DNA of 64,000 nt from Gnetum montanum (GCA_015680685.1 MNCI01027262.1:2089882-2153881), one strand, 5' to 3'. Counted from the first letter of the stretch, positions 10,972-22,822 are shown. A program made the numbers and translations. Notes: generated by a model from the letters alone, not told the origin.

Positions 10972-11849
10972 TAATGAGTGGTGAGGTACCCCTACACTCA
11001 ACCATACATATACGAGCATTTCACGCACGATCTGGTCGAACTCCGTCGACAGGCTAGTTATGGTATCTAGATAGTTACTAGTTGATCGCAGTTCGCTATC
11101 TTCCCACCTAGACTAGTAATTTCTTTGTCACGTATGGTTTAGTCTAGAGTGAGGTGTATGATATGTTCCTAACTAATGCTACTCCTGAAGGTAATGGGAA
11201 ATAACTTTAAGTAAGCTAAGAGGAAAAGGGAGAGAGGAAGCTAAGCTAAGAGGAGATAGGGGAAGAGAGTCTAAACTAGCCTAAGTGCAATGAACATCTA
11301 TTCATTAATCATCTGTACACATCTTGGACCTCATGAAAGACTACCATTGGGATTACTAAGCACATGGCCTAGGTATGCTACTGGGATACCAAGTAGTCAC
11401 ACTTAAATGCTCGTGATTAAGTCGTACTCATCCCACATTTAAGGAGTTTAGGGTACAAAGATGTTAACTAGGAAAGTAATAAATAACAATAACAATTAAA
11501 TAATTAAACTAGGTGAGTGCTACAATGATGAAGTAATCTTGATCTTTATTTTTAGTCATGTGTGTGTCCAAGTATGTCACACTCAAATAAAGGATGTCGT
11601 ACAATTACAATCACCACACTGCAGGCATACACTGAGAGAGAGGGTTGAGAGAAAAATGACAAAAAGATCCTACACTAAACTAACTCTCTAAAAATTGAAA
11701 AAAAGACTCCTTTCCTGTGTGCCTTCATGTGTATTTATAGGCTTAAATAGGAACCACGATATTTCATATCCAATATCGTTGTTGGATGCGATATTACGTA
11801 CCTGATATCGCTTACCCGATATCGCAACCTAATGAATCATGATTCATCA
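10972..11849 (-). repeat. E2 3' LTR
   Basis: 878-bp LTR in the same subfamily as 31187-31998. The U5 end reads TAATGAGTGG on the plus strand instead of TGATGAGTGG, so the terminal CA is mutated to TA in the sense direction. The GATATC array at 11757-11824 keeps the 14-bp spacing. A polypurine tract remnant follows on the plus strand at 11850-11870. Confidence 0.92.
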
Positions 11850-12042
11850 TACCCGCACAACTGAATGAAAACTCGTCCTTAAGTTAGAATGAGAACAAGT
11901 CCCATTGATTACACAGTGGATAGGTATGGGATTATTGACTAATAGGGAAGCTATTCATGCTGCAGTGGAGAACGTAATAGAACAAGATTGGACACAACAT
12001 GAAAAAATGAAAAATTCCTAAAGCTACAAAATTGGGTGGAAC

Positions 12043-14835
12043 TCATGTGGTTCCTAGTGGCGATGGCTCCTCCATGGGTCACTTTCCCTTATCCTACACT
12101 CTAGGTTTTGGAAGGTGATGACATTGAAGTAGTTCCTAGAGTTTCTCCTCTTCAATTCAAGGATCCTGTGCTGTCCATGCTGATGCTCCAATGTTTGATG
12201 AAGTTGACACCTCCCACGGGCATGGTACTTGTAGAAACACTATGTTGGCTTTGATGTACCAGGCCACAAACAACTGTCGTTCCTCCTCGTAGGCTCTGGC
12301 TTTGTCTCTGTACTCTTTAAAATCTATAAGCCTTTGAGCCAAGTCTATTGCAACATCTTTTTCTCCTTGGTAGCTTGCTTTAACCACCTCTAATTCAAAA
12401 TTTGCAACCTTTAGCTTCTGCAACATCTTCTTGTGTTCTGAAAATTTTGCTTCGTACTTGGCATAGGTGGTACCTACCTGCTTCTCAAGCTCTATCCTCG
12501 AATGTCCTACTATCAACATGGCTAGATTGGCATACCTTAGATTTGCCAACTCCATGTATTCTGTAAGATCTTGAATCTACAGGTCCTAGCTCTTAAGTTC
12601 CGCCTCACGGGCAAATACATATGTATCCAATATGGCTCGCCAATCAGTGTAGGGTGCACTAAAAGCATTAATGTGGGACTTGGTCATATGGATTTGTTTT
12701 TTGATAATTTTTTTGTACATTCCCACCTGGTCTCGGAAGTGCTCTTTTAACTTTTTGTGCTACTTGGCCTCGTTTTGCTATGCACTTATTTTGATGGCCA
12801 TGTTCTGATGGATGGTGTGTACCTCCTCCATTGAGAGGGTTCAATTTTCTCTAGCCAAACGGCCCATGTCCTGGTTGACCCTAATCAACTATTCTTATAG
12901 CCACTAAAAATGTTCCTCGAGAACATTCTTTTGTTTCTCTATAGAGGTTAACCAAAGATTGTCAGCAACATGCTATTTGTTTTCTTCCTATAAGACCTTA
13001 AGTGCCTTGGCATACACATAAGTTTGTGCTTGTGCCATGGAGGCATTCCAATCGGCCTTCTTATTTTCCTCTGCCACCTTTTTATTTTCTATCAGCAATT
13101 TTTTGAGTTGGTTTGTCCTAAAGATGTCCAGCTGGTCTACAGGAATGAATTGAGAGGGATCCCACTACACTGCTTGTAGGGTTATGAGCCTTTCTTGTAG
13201 TCTTGTAACTTCTACTTCTACATGCTCGACCCTCATCTCTATCATGACCAACTTTCTCTTAGTGGACATGAGGTCTGATTGTACTACCGTAACATCCTAT
13301 AGGATGTCAAACAAGGATGTCATCACTTGTCCTATTTGCAACAATCGATCAAGCACATCCTCATGCTCCGTAGGAGTCATTGAGGGACCAGCCAAAGTTT
13401 GAGCATCCTATGCTCCTGTGAAATCTTCCGATGGCATAATAGGGATGTTGACAGATTCCTTGTTGTGGTCCGTGACCACCTCTACGGCTCCAGCTGCATC
13501 CTAGTGCTGCATGACCACCATTGTGGCCCCTTCACCTATTTCTAGTTACAACTGAAAGGATGCAGCATGCCCTGAAATTTGTTGTGATCAATAACTCTCC
13601 TCTCCTCCTGTTTGAATGGACACCTCACCCCATTCACAATCTATAGAGACAGTGGATCGTATGGTATCATCAATGACGTGGAAGAGATTTGCATCATCAT
13701 GACTTCCCTAACTAACCGTCTCAGTGATGGCCCTAAGATGGCTCATTGATGGTCGATAGTCCTATGGCGATGGTGGTAGTTGGTCTCACTAGCTTGTGCT
13801 AGGCCCTACTTCTTGTTGTTAACTGGGTCTCGTGCTTGGAGGTTGGCTAGGCCCTATGAGTTGAGTTGCAGTGGGCCTCACTGTCTATTCTTGTTCTGAC
13901 CCCAACATCTCACCAATAATTTTCCTTGTAGCTGGTGGCTTTCGTAGTTCAACATATGAAGCATTTTGGGCTTTCCTGAGGACATCATTAGTGTATCCTC
14001 AAATACCATCAAACTTGCACAGCTTCCTGATGAGACAAGGGAAGGGAAACGCAAACTTCCCTATCCTACGCTCCTCAAACTACCTTAAGATCTCCATGAA
14101 ATATAGATGGGGTAGGTTAGCATTAACCTTTCCCATCGATATTGAATATCCTCTTACCGCATATGTTGAAATTCTATTCAACCCTTTTGTGGGGAAGGTA
14201 TGATAAGTTCCAATTTTAAAGTATATTTTCTCTTCCAACGTCAACTCTCCATAGGTCTTGTCTTCTTTACCATACGCCCTGTCTAACCAAACCTTTCGCA
14301 CATCAGCATTAGAGTGAGTGGATAGACAAGCAACCTTTCGCTCTATATTTGGAAGGTTTAATACTTCCAAAATGACTTGGATAGAGAAATCAATAGATAC
14401 ACCACAAATGTTAACTGTGGTGCCTTCTTCTTTATTGTGCCAGAATTGCTACATTTCTCCTAAATACTAGGCACTTCTTTCAGAGAGGATAGACCATAAT
14501 GGGGACCCTTTGAGATGGTCCCTAATGGCCTAAAGAGCGAATTCCATGAAAGGTCCAAAGTTCAATTCCATGATCATGGCAGCTGATGTGGACTTTTCAC
14601 AGATGGCTTGAACACACTCTAGGGGCAACATGAGGTGTCGTCTCTGTTCAGGCACTATAGTAGCTCCTCCTACTGCCTGTCTTGATTACACAGTGGCAGT
14701 GTTTTCTTGATGGATACTGAACAATTGCTCCTCCTACTCTACATGTTATTCGGCAGGCACTTGTCATCTACCTCTCCTGGGTTGCTTAAACATGCCCTGA
14801 GAAGGACCTTCTTATTGTGCATGCTTTAGGGCCAT
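12043..14835 (-). pseudogene. E2 ORF2: accessory protein of about 930 codons, broken
   Basis: Starts at the ATG at 14835, directly after a 68-bp intron-like sequence (14836-14903), and ends at TGA 12043-12045. The N-terminus is basic (MALKHAQ, then QPRRGR). A conserved block near residues 170-220 contains AYGKEDKTYGELTLEEKIYF and GTYHTFPTKGLN, followed by FPCLIRKLCK and GYTNDV. The C-terminal half is helical and coiled-coil-like, with a long open stretch at 12157-12555. The end PMEEPSPLGTT is conserved in E1, E3 and E6. Several stop codons interrupt it. The length matches E6 (2,778 bp), so the architecture is a property of the family. It may correspond to the third ORF seen after pol in Athila-type elements, but I cannot assign a function. 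Confidence 0.7.
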
Positions 14836-14903
14836 CTACAATCACACAAGGCCAATCATTAGTAAGGTTGCTTACCAGAGTTAAGTTATACCTTACTTCC
14901 TAC
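14836..14903 (-). other. E2 ORF2 leader intron (predicted)
   Basis: In sense direction AAG|GTAGGAAG forms a donor, CTTACTAATG a branch-point-like motif, and TGATTGTAG an acceptor placed exactly before the ORF2 ATG. Equivalent 62-73-bp sequences occur in E1 (5059-5120), E3 (21067-21133) and E6 (37723-37795). Splicing is inferred. Confidence 0.5.
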
Positions 14904-16395
14904 CTTAATGAGTCAATTCTAATTCCGTGTGATTTTAAGGTTAAGAGTTTTTATGAAAATTCCCCCAAAATATTTTAATATTGATCCACTTTGCTTAGGT
15001 GGTTTCAGAATTTTAAATTCCCAGTATAGGTAAGGAGATGAAATTATATTTTGGCACATGTTTATTATTATTTTTATAACTAATTACCCTTAATAGTGTC
15101 CTTTGGGCGATGATGAATTTCAAAAAAAAATTATGTGCAATTCGGTGTGTACCCCTTCCCCACAACTAAGCTAAACACTCCAGGTTCAAGTAGGTTCAGA
15201 CGAAATGAAAATTGGAGCACCAACGAGTGAGTTCTAATTATTGAAGCAAGAGATGCGCAATCAAAAGTTGTAGAAAGGAATTTGAAAAACTTCACCCACG
15301 TGAATAGTAATAAATGATGTTGATAGGTGCAGGGGGTCCACGTGTATATATAATTTTAGGATGCGATATCGTGTACCTACTAGTGAGAACTCGATATTGC
15401 ATCAGATGCGATATCACATACCCGATATCACATCCTACCGAAAATAGGGCACTTGAGAAAATGACCAAAAAAAATTTTAATTTTTTTTTGAAATTCTAAA
15501 GTATAAACTAAGGACATATAGATCAATATAAAGGAGTCTATGGTAATACAACTAATTCGGAAGGCACAAAGATTAGAATGGTGTAAAATCTGTCAATGAA
15601 AGTCATAAAAAGTAGGGGAAAAAAGGATATGTATTAGCTTATAGGAACATTTGAATTGGAAGGATAATAAGGGAAAGAAAAAATTGTTGGTAATACTTAG
15701 AAGGTAATGAATGATGTGTGGTAGATGTGTTATAAGTGCAATCACACAGGTTATGCAAGTGGGTCCTCCTCAAAGCAGGTTCCTACCTATAATGCCCTTG
15801 CATAACCACACCTTAAAATGTCTGTGGGAATGAGAAGGATTAAGTGGAATCAACACCTATTTCACAAAACACACACATGTAAATATCATCACGATCAGAG
15901 GTGAATTCCATGCTACCCAAGTCACAAGCCACAATTATACGAACAGCGAGGTGAGGTGAATTGTAGAAGGGATTGTAGAGATCGGGACATGAGGTAAGAA
16001 ACTTAGGGCACAATGGATCCTATGTGTAGGACATGATTAATGTGTCATTAACCTGTCACTCTAAAATCAGGACCAAGTCCATTCCCTAATCAGTGACATC
16101 ACATTGCTTCATCCAATGATGGACAACCATAAGAGCACCATGAGAGTAAGGTGTACGATCACTTGGCATTTTGTACAAGGGAGGAGTGATTTTGCTTTGT
16201 GGCACTTTTTTTTTATGCTTAATCCAGAGAAGCTACCAACCTTCAGGCATGGATGCATGTCTTTCTAGTAGAACCCCTTAGAACAACATTATTTTTCTAG
16301 TTGAGTGCCTTTTGATTACTCTTACTCCCATTTTTCATTAGATCTACAAGGATCTTAGTATAACCAAGCTACATGATAACTCCTACAGATGCCTC
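14904..16395 (-). other. E2 non-coding 3' spacer
   Basis: Untranslated spacer between gag and ORF2 including the internal promoter at 15343-15430. It is homologous in inverted orientation to 19480-21066 of E3. It has no long coding frame. Confidence 0.7.
15343..15430 (-). promoter_or_regulatory. E2 internal promoter for ORF2
   Basis: In sense direction several GATATC-type motifs (GATATCGGGTATGTGATATC, 14-bp spacing) are followed by a TATA box (ATTATATATAC, complement of 15343-15353). The arrangement copies that of the LTR U3. It lies about 510 bp upstream of the ORF2 ATG, and E3 (20584-20641) and E6 (38257-38335) have the same block at the same place. Confidence 0.55.
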
Positions 16396-16413
16396 CTACA
16401 TGATAACTCCTAT
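16369..16413. repeat. Templated filler at the E2/E3 junction
   Basis: The string ctacatgataactccta occurs at 16369 and again at 16396, offset 27 bp, immediately before E3 sequence begins. Such copied filler is typical of error-prone end joining. Confidence 0.75.
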
Positions 16414-16474
16414 AAAAAATGGAGCTTATTCTCAATTTAACTCAAGGACGAGTTTTCATTGAGTCATGGGGGTA

Positions 16475-17315
16475 TGATAAGTCATGAATTATTGGCCGTG
16501 ATATTGCACCGATGATATTGCGTACGCGATATCACAGCCTAGACGCAATATCGCGTATGTGATATCGCAGCCTGTCTCCTCATCTATAAATAAGAGGTAG
16601 GAAGATTTGGTAAAGGAAGAGTAGTTTTTAGTATTAAAGGTAGGGACTTTTTGTCAGTTTTTCCTCTCAACCATTTCTCCCAGTGCATGCTCGTAGTGTG
16701 ATGATTGTAATTGTATGACATCCTTATTCGAGTGTGACGTACTTGGACACGCACGTGACCAGCAATAAAGATCGAGATTACTTCATCATTGTAGCATCCA
16801 CTTAGCTTAATTATTTAATTTTTATTGTTATTTATTACTTTTTTTAGTTAATATCTCTCTACCCTTATCTCCTAGTAATGCAGAATGAGTACAACTTAAT
16901 CACGAGCATTTAAGTGTGACTACTTGGTAACCCAATAGCATACCTAGGACAATGCACTTGGTAATCCCAGTGGTAGTCATGCATGAGGTCCAAGATTTAT
17001 ATGGATGATTAAGGAACGATTGCTCATCACACTTAGGCTAGTTTAGATTCTCTCTCATCCTCTCTCCTAGCTTAGTTGATATTATTTCCCATCATACCTA
17101 GGAGTAGCATTAGTGTAGGAACACATCATACACCTCACTCTGGACTAAACCATATGTGATAAACCTAATACTAGTCCAAGTGGGAAGACAACGAACTGTG
17201 ATCTACAAGTAACTATCTAGATACCACAACTAGTCCATCTGTGGAGTTCGACCGGATCATACGTGAAGCACTCGTATTCGTATGGTTGAGTGTAGGGGTA
17301 CCTCGCCACTCATCA
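16475..17315 (+). repeat. E3 LTR (5' position)
   Basis: 841-bp LTR from TGATAAGTCATG to CACTCATCA. U3 has two GATATC arrays at 14-bp spacing (16510-16566), the TATA box ctataaataag (16583-16593), and an AATAAAG signal at 16764. It is preceded by a polypurine tract (catgggggta), as a 3' LTR would be, and followed by a primer site, as a 5' LTR would be. Confidence 0.93.
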
Positions 17316-17335
17316 TTGGTGCCATTTCCAAGGAC
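17316..17335 (+). promoter_or_regulatory. E3 primer-binding site
   Basis: Reads TTGGTGCCATTTCCAAGGAC, a mutated tRNA-Asp-type site immediately after the LTR. Confidence 0.75.
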
Positions 17336-17456
17336 AGTGCTAGTTATCTAGATTAGTTATATCATACAAGGTCACTGTATAGAAATTAACGATATATCCT
17401 TTAGGAAGAAATAATTACAAAAAGTCACATACAATTTCACATGAAATTGCACAACC

Positions 17457-18920
17457 ATGCCTCTCCTACAAGGCTACGATAATGTCACATCTAGTGTGGT
17501 AATTCATTGGAGAACCAACAAACTATATAACAATGAATATTGGAGTATGCAATATGAGGTAGGAGTTTCTTATAAACATAAATGAAGGCAGCATCATCCC
17601 AACGCATGAAAGCATAACTTACTCGATGAAGATGAACCCCTACAGGCCACTACAATCCTAACGCAAATACAAGAGGTTGTTCGAATCTCCCATAGGCATC
17701 GTAAAGAGAGCTGCCTACCCAAGCTCGCTTTAAACAACTTTTCCAATTTCTCAAGAGGCTATGACTTAAATCTACAATAACATTTACAAGCCTTATACGA
17801 TGCTTGTGCATGGAACAACATTGATAACGATTGGAAAAAACTCAAGCTCTTTCCTATGACACTCATTGCCCAAGCAAAATTATGGTATAGATCGTTAAAA
17901 CCAAATTCAATTCAATGTTGGCCAACAATGGTAGAACTCATTAACAAAAGATATCAAACCTACGTAAGAGTGTCGGCCTTGAGGAAACAAATCCACGAGT
18001 GGAAACAAGCACAACATGAACCCTTGGACATGGCCTTAGCAAGGTATTATGCACTGTTAAACAACTGTCTAGGCCATGAGTTCTTCGAGGAAAGGCTAAT
18101 GTACCATATCATTTATGGGCTTTGTGATGAAACAAGAAAGACCCTAGGGATGTATGCCCAAGTTCAACTATACGAACTACGAACCCATCAATTCCAAGAG
18201 CTTATTAAGTGGGTAGCAAAAGAAGAAGGAGAAATGGCTAGATGGGAGAGTGTTGAAAAAAATCAATGAAACCAAAACCTCAACTTAACAAAGGATCATA
18301 ATCACAAAAGGGAGAAATCAACCTATCTTAAGGAGGAAGAACCATCTTTGCTAGTACAACAATCATTAGATGAAATCGAGGCAAAGATCAATAAGATGTT
18401 GGAATGGATGCATAAAAAGTGTGGAGAATATATCAATATTATTGGAGATAGAGTTTTGACAACCCAAGAAGAAGGAAATAATATCATTAGACAATCAGAA
18501 AGAAGGGATGTGGAACATGAGAGCTCAATTGTCAATCATACGTATGAATGCAACATTTTCCAATACGATCACCCCAAGGGCTAATGCCTAATCTTGTTAC
18601 ATTTATATGAAAATTGGGAAACCACGTTACACCTAGAGTTCGTACAGAGATACTACATTTGGTCATAGTGGCAACAATCCCATTTGTGGGGGAAGCCATT
18701 CCTAAACTAGAGACACCCTTCATATCATCTGAATCCAAATGCTTATCTAGTCCAACATCTTGTTTCCCCAACTAGGTCAACATACTCTATCTCATTGCAT
18801 TATTATTCTCCTCGATACTATCAGCCCATGTCCTCAACACAACCACCACCTTGTGTACCTTACACTTCTCCTAAATTTCAACATTCTCATCCTTTCCCTC
18901 CTTCTACATCACCACCAATT
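17457..18920 (+). pseudogene. E3 gag (interrupted by the assembly gap)
   Basis: Starts at the ATG at 17457. An open capsid stretch at 17856-18269 contains AKLWYRSLKPNSIQCWPTMV, EWKQAQHEPLDMALARYYAL and a KWVAKEEGE helix, homologous to the retrotransposon gag domain. A short charged segment and CNIFQYDHPKG follow; this is the variant zinc knuckle seen in E4-E6 with its second Cys changed to Phe. The Pro/Ser/Tyr-rich C-terminus enters the N run. Stops early in the frame (for example after SYKHK) make it a pseudogene. Confidence 0.8.
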
Positions 18921-19254
18921 NNNNNNNNNNNNNNNNNNNNNNNNNNNNNNNNNNNNNNNNNNNNNNNNNNNNNNNNNNNNNNNNNNNNNNNNNNNNNNNN
19001 NNNNNNNNNNNNNNNNNNNNNNNNNNNNNNNNNNNNNNNNNNNNNNNNNNNNNNNNNNNNNNNNNNNNNNNNNNNNNNNNNNNNNNNNNNNNNNNNNNNN
19101 NNNNNNNNNNNNNNNNNNNNNNNNNNNNNNNNNNNNNNNNNNNNNNNNNNNNNNNNNNNNNNNNNNNNNNNNNNNNNNNNNNNNNNNNNNNNNNNNNNNN
19201 NNNNNNNNNNNNNNNNNNNNNNNNNNNNNNNNNNNNNNNNNNNNNNNNNNNNNN
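18921..19254. other. Assembly gap (334 N)
   Basis: Unresolved bases within E3 gag. The right edge is a run of 12 T followed by ctttttgt-type low-complexity sequence, which probably blocked assembly. By comparison with E1 the missing DNA should hold the gag C-terminus and the internal polypurine motif. Confidence 0.99.
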
Positions 19255-21066
19255 TTTTTTTTTTTTACCTTTTTGTCTTTTTGTCTTTTTATCTTTTTAT
19301 AAGTAATCTCATCTATGAATAAAACACTCATGTGGCTCATTGATTAAGGTGTGTTCTATGTTATCGAGTCTCAAGTGATCAATTATTTGGATAGTGAGCC
19401 CATTACACCCACTCATCCATTCGACAAATAATAGGTTCTATTCGAGGGTACATTGATATTCTTGACATTATTAAAACTTAAAATGAATTTTGTGTTTAGT
19501 GTACCCAGAATGAAAAAGGATGGACCAAGAGGGAATGATTAGGGTGTGACATTAAGGAAACTTGTGAATTCTCTTTGGTGATGTCTGTGAGAGTTATCAC
19601 GCAATGTGGTTGTACTAAGATCCTTGTAGATCTAACAAAAAATGGGAGTAACCGTAATCAAAAGGCACTCAAAAATCCAATGCTATTTTAGGGGATCCCA
19701 CTGGAAAGGCATGCACCCATGCTTGGAGGTTAGCAGCTTCTCTGGATTCAGCAATCAAAAAAAAATAAAGAAAGTGCCACAAAGCAAAAATCACTCCTCC
19801 CTTGAACAAAATGCCAAGTAATCATACGCCTTGTTGTTATGGTACTCTCATAGTCTCTCATCATGGCATGAAATAATGCGATGTCACTGATTAGAGAAAT
19901 GGACTTGGTCCTAATCTTGGAACGAAGGGTTAATGACACATTAATCATGCTTTACACGTAGGATTCATTGTGCCTTGGGTTAGTTACCTCATGTCCCAAT
20001 CTCTACAATCCCTTCTATAGTCCATCTCATCTCGCTATTCATGTAATTGTAGCTTGTGTCTCATATAGCATATAATTCTTACCTCATTCCAGGGATACTT
20101 ACATGTCTGTGTTTTGTGGAACTAGTGTAGATTACATTTAACCCTTCTAGTGCCTACGGACATTTTAAGGTGTGTTTATGCAAGGGAATTAGAGGTTGGA
20201 ACCTGATTTGGGGAGGAAACACTTGCGTAATTTTTTGTAATTTGCACTCATAACACATTTTTCACACACCATTTATTACCCTTAGCATATTTTCAATGAT
20301 ATTCTTTCCCTTATTACTATTCCTCTGATTCAAATGCTCCTATGAACCATCACATAGCCTTTTTCTCCCCTTTACCATCTGAGGTCCTTATTAATAAATT
20401 CCAACCATCATAATTTTCGTGCCTTCAGAACTAGTTGAATTACCTTAGAACCCTTTAATACTCATCTAGATGTCCTTAGTTTACATTTTTTAATTTCAGA
20501 AAAATATTAAAAAATTTGGTACATTCTATAAAGTTCCCTAACATCCATGGCCAATGCAATATTGCATCAACATCATTTACAACATCATTCGCATCTGCAC
20601 TATCGCGTACGTGATATCACATCCCAAAAATATATATATACGTGACCCCCCACACAAATCAACATCATTTACAACTGTTAACACATGGGAATTTTTTCAA
20701 ATTTCTCTCTACAACTCACGATTGCACATCCCTTGCTTTCATATCCATAACTCACTCGCTGGTACTCCAATTTTTATTCCGTTTGAACCTACTTGAACCC
20801 GAAGTGTTCAGCTTAGTCGTGGGGGAGGGGCACATGCCAAATAGCACATAAATTTTTTGAACTTTTTCATCACCTGAAGGACGTTATTAAGGGTAATTAG
20901 TTATAAAATTAAGGATAAATGCGCCAAAAACAATTTCATCTCCTTAGTTATACTGGGAAACTAGATTTGGAAACCACCTAAGCAAAGAAGATTTAATATT
21001 ATAATCTTTCGAGGACATTTTCTCCTAATAAGTAATGTCACCCAGAGATAAAGGAAATTATTTAAG
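19255..21066 (+). other. E3 non-coding spacer with internal promoter
   Basis: Homologous to E2 14904-16369 in opposite orientation. It contains the internal promoter block at 20584-20641. No gene is supported in the rest. Confidence 0.7.
20584..20645 (+). promoter_or_regulatory. E3 internal promoter for ORF2
   Basis: An eroded GATATC array (ctatcgcgtacgtgatatc, 14-bp spacing) is followed by TATA box aatatatatatacg at 20629-20642. It lies about 490 bp upstream of the ORF2 ATG, as in E2. Confidence 0.55.
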
Positions 21067-21133
21067 GTAAGCAGTAAGGTATAACGTAACGTTGGTAACA
21101 ACCTTACTAACAATTGGTCTCGTGTGATTGCAG
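21067..21133 (+). other. E3 ORF2 leader intron (predicted)
   Basis: 67 bp. Donor AAG|GTAAGC at 21067, branch-like TTACTAAC at 21104-21111, acceptor TGATTGCAG ending at 21133, directly followed by ATG. This is the best-preserved of the four copies. Confidence 0.55.
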
Positions 21134-21897
21134 ATGGCCCTGAAACATGGACAACAGGAAGGTCCTACTCAAGGTGTGATCAAGTGACCTAGGAGAGGTG
21201 AAGGAAAAGTTCCTATTTAACAACATGTAGAGTAGGAGGAATAATCATTTAGTATCCACCAAAAAGATCCTACCACTATACAATGAAGGCAGGTGAAAGG
21301 AGGAGCTGTTGTAGTGTCTGAACATGGACAACATCTCACATTGCCCCAGGATTATGTTCAAGTCATCCATGAAAGGTCCATATTAACTACAGTGATCATG
21401 GAATTAAACTTTGGACCTTTCACAAAATTTGCTCTGGAGGCTGTTAGGGATTACCTCAAAGGATCCCCATTGTGGCCTACCCTCTCTGAAAGGGATTAAA
21501 CTTAGGGGAAACGTACCAATTTTGGCACAACAAAGAAGAAGGCACCATGGTTAACATTTGTGGTGTGACTGTTGATTTCTTTGTTCAAGCCATTTTTGAA
21601 GTATTAAATCTTTCGAATACAAGGCCAAAGGTTACTCAAAACTAGCTAGATACTTTTAGAATCAAGTAACCTAATAAATTATTGATAGAAAATAAAAGGG
21701 TGGTAGAAGAAAAAGAGAAGGCTGACTAGGATGCCTCTATGGCACAAGTGCAAACTTACATGCATGCCAACGCACTCAAGGCCTTACAAGAGGAGAAACT
21801 CTAGGCCATACTTCAACGCCATCAAATCCTAAGACTTGGAGCACAAGACAAGGGGAAGACACCCATGGAAGAGCCACCACCACCAGGAACTACATGA
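21134..21897 (+). pseudogene. E3 ORF2 (internally deleted)
   Basis: Begins MALKHGQQEGPTQG and ends MEEPPPPGTT with TGA at 21895-21897. It keeps the N-terminal domain (LNFGPFTKFALEAVRDYLKG, then WHNKEEGTMVNICGVTVDFF) and a coiled-coil piece near the end (VVEEKEKADDASMAQVQTY-like, with a stop). Roughly 2 kb of the middle present in E2 and E6 is missing. Function unknown. Confidence 0.65.
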
Positions 21898-22019
21898 GTT
21901 CCACCCAATCTTGTAGTTATAGGATTTTCTTTTGCGTTCTTTGTGTTGTGTCTCAATTTTGTTCTGATTTCATACTACGGCATGAATCCATTTTAGTCAA
22001 TCAATAATCCCATACCTAT

Positions 22020-22812
22020 TGATGAGTGGCGAGGTACCCCTACACTCAACCATATGAATACGAGCATTTCACATGCAATCCAGTCGAACTCCAAGGACTA
22101 AGTGCTTACGCACCTTAATAGAACACTTAAGGTTAATCAATCGCTATCTTCCCAAACTTACTTGTATTTTCATGGTTGTATGGTTAAGTAAGCTTGAGGT
22201 ATATGATTTTTATATCTTTTATCTTTTTAATGTCTTATGCTAATAGGGAAAGGTAAGGAGAACAAAGTGACTAACTTTCATTAACTAATTACTAACTAAG
22301 TTCTAATCATTCCTAACACCAGTATCTGTTCCCTCTTGCCGCACACATCTTGAACTAGTGCAACGTTGCTAGGATTACCAAATGCTAATCGTTACTAGGT
22401 TACCAAGCGCTACACACATGCTCAAAGTGGTCGTACTGAGTGAACTTAACTAGGAGAGTCAAGGATTGAGAGAGATTAATTAACTAGGAAAGCATTTAAA
22501 CATTCAACAATAATTAATTACTATTTAGCTTAATCCACATGTTGTAAGGTTTATCATAAAGTTCATCTTTATTACCGTACACAAATGTGTGCTCAAGTAC
22601 AAATTGCTCGAATAAAGATCCATTCACTTTAAGACTCCTACTGTGGGCACATGAAAATTATTCTAACTCTGGAATGGTAAAACTGCAAGAGTTTAGCTAT
22701 GGATCTAAGTCTAACTTTTTTGAATAAATAAAACCACCTCTTATTTATAGAAATTGAGGTAGGCTACGATATCACGTACGCGATATCACGTACATGATAT
22801 CGCAGCTCATCA
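22020..22812 (-). repeat. E4 3' LTR
   Basis: 793-bp LTR. Its GATATC array has three motifs at an exact 14-bp spacing (22768, 22782, 22796). A TATA box lies on the minus strand near 22739-22750. The polypurine tract (tatgggggta in sense) is at 22813-22822. Confidence 0.95.
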
Positions 22813-22822
22813 TACCCCCATA

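Noticed and set aside
18760-19340. Open frames running across the N run
   Set aside because: They are open only because N codons are not stops; the true sequence is unknown.
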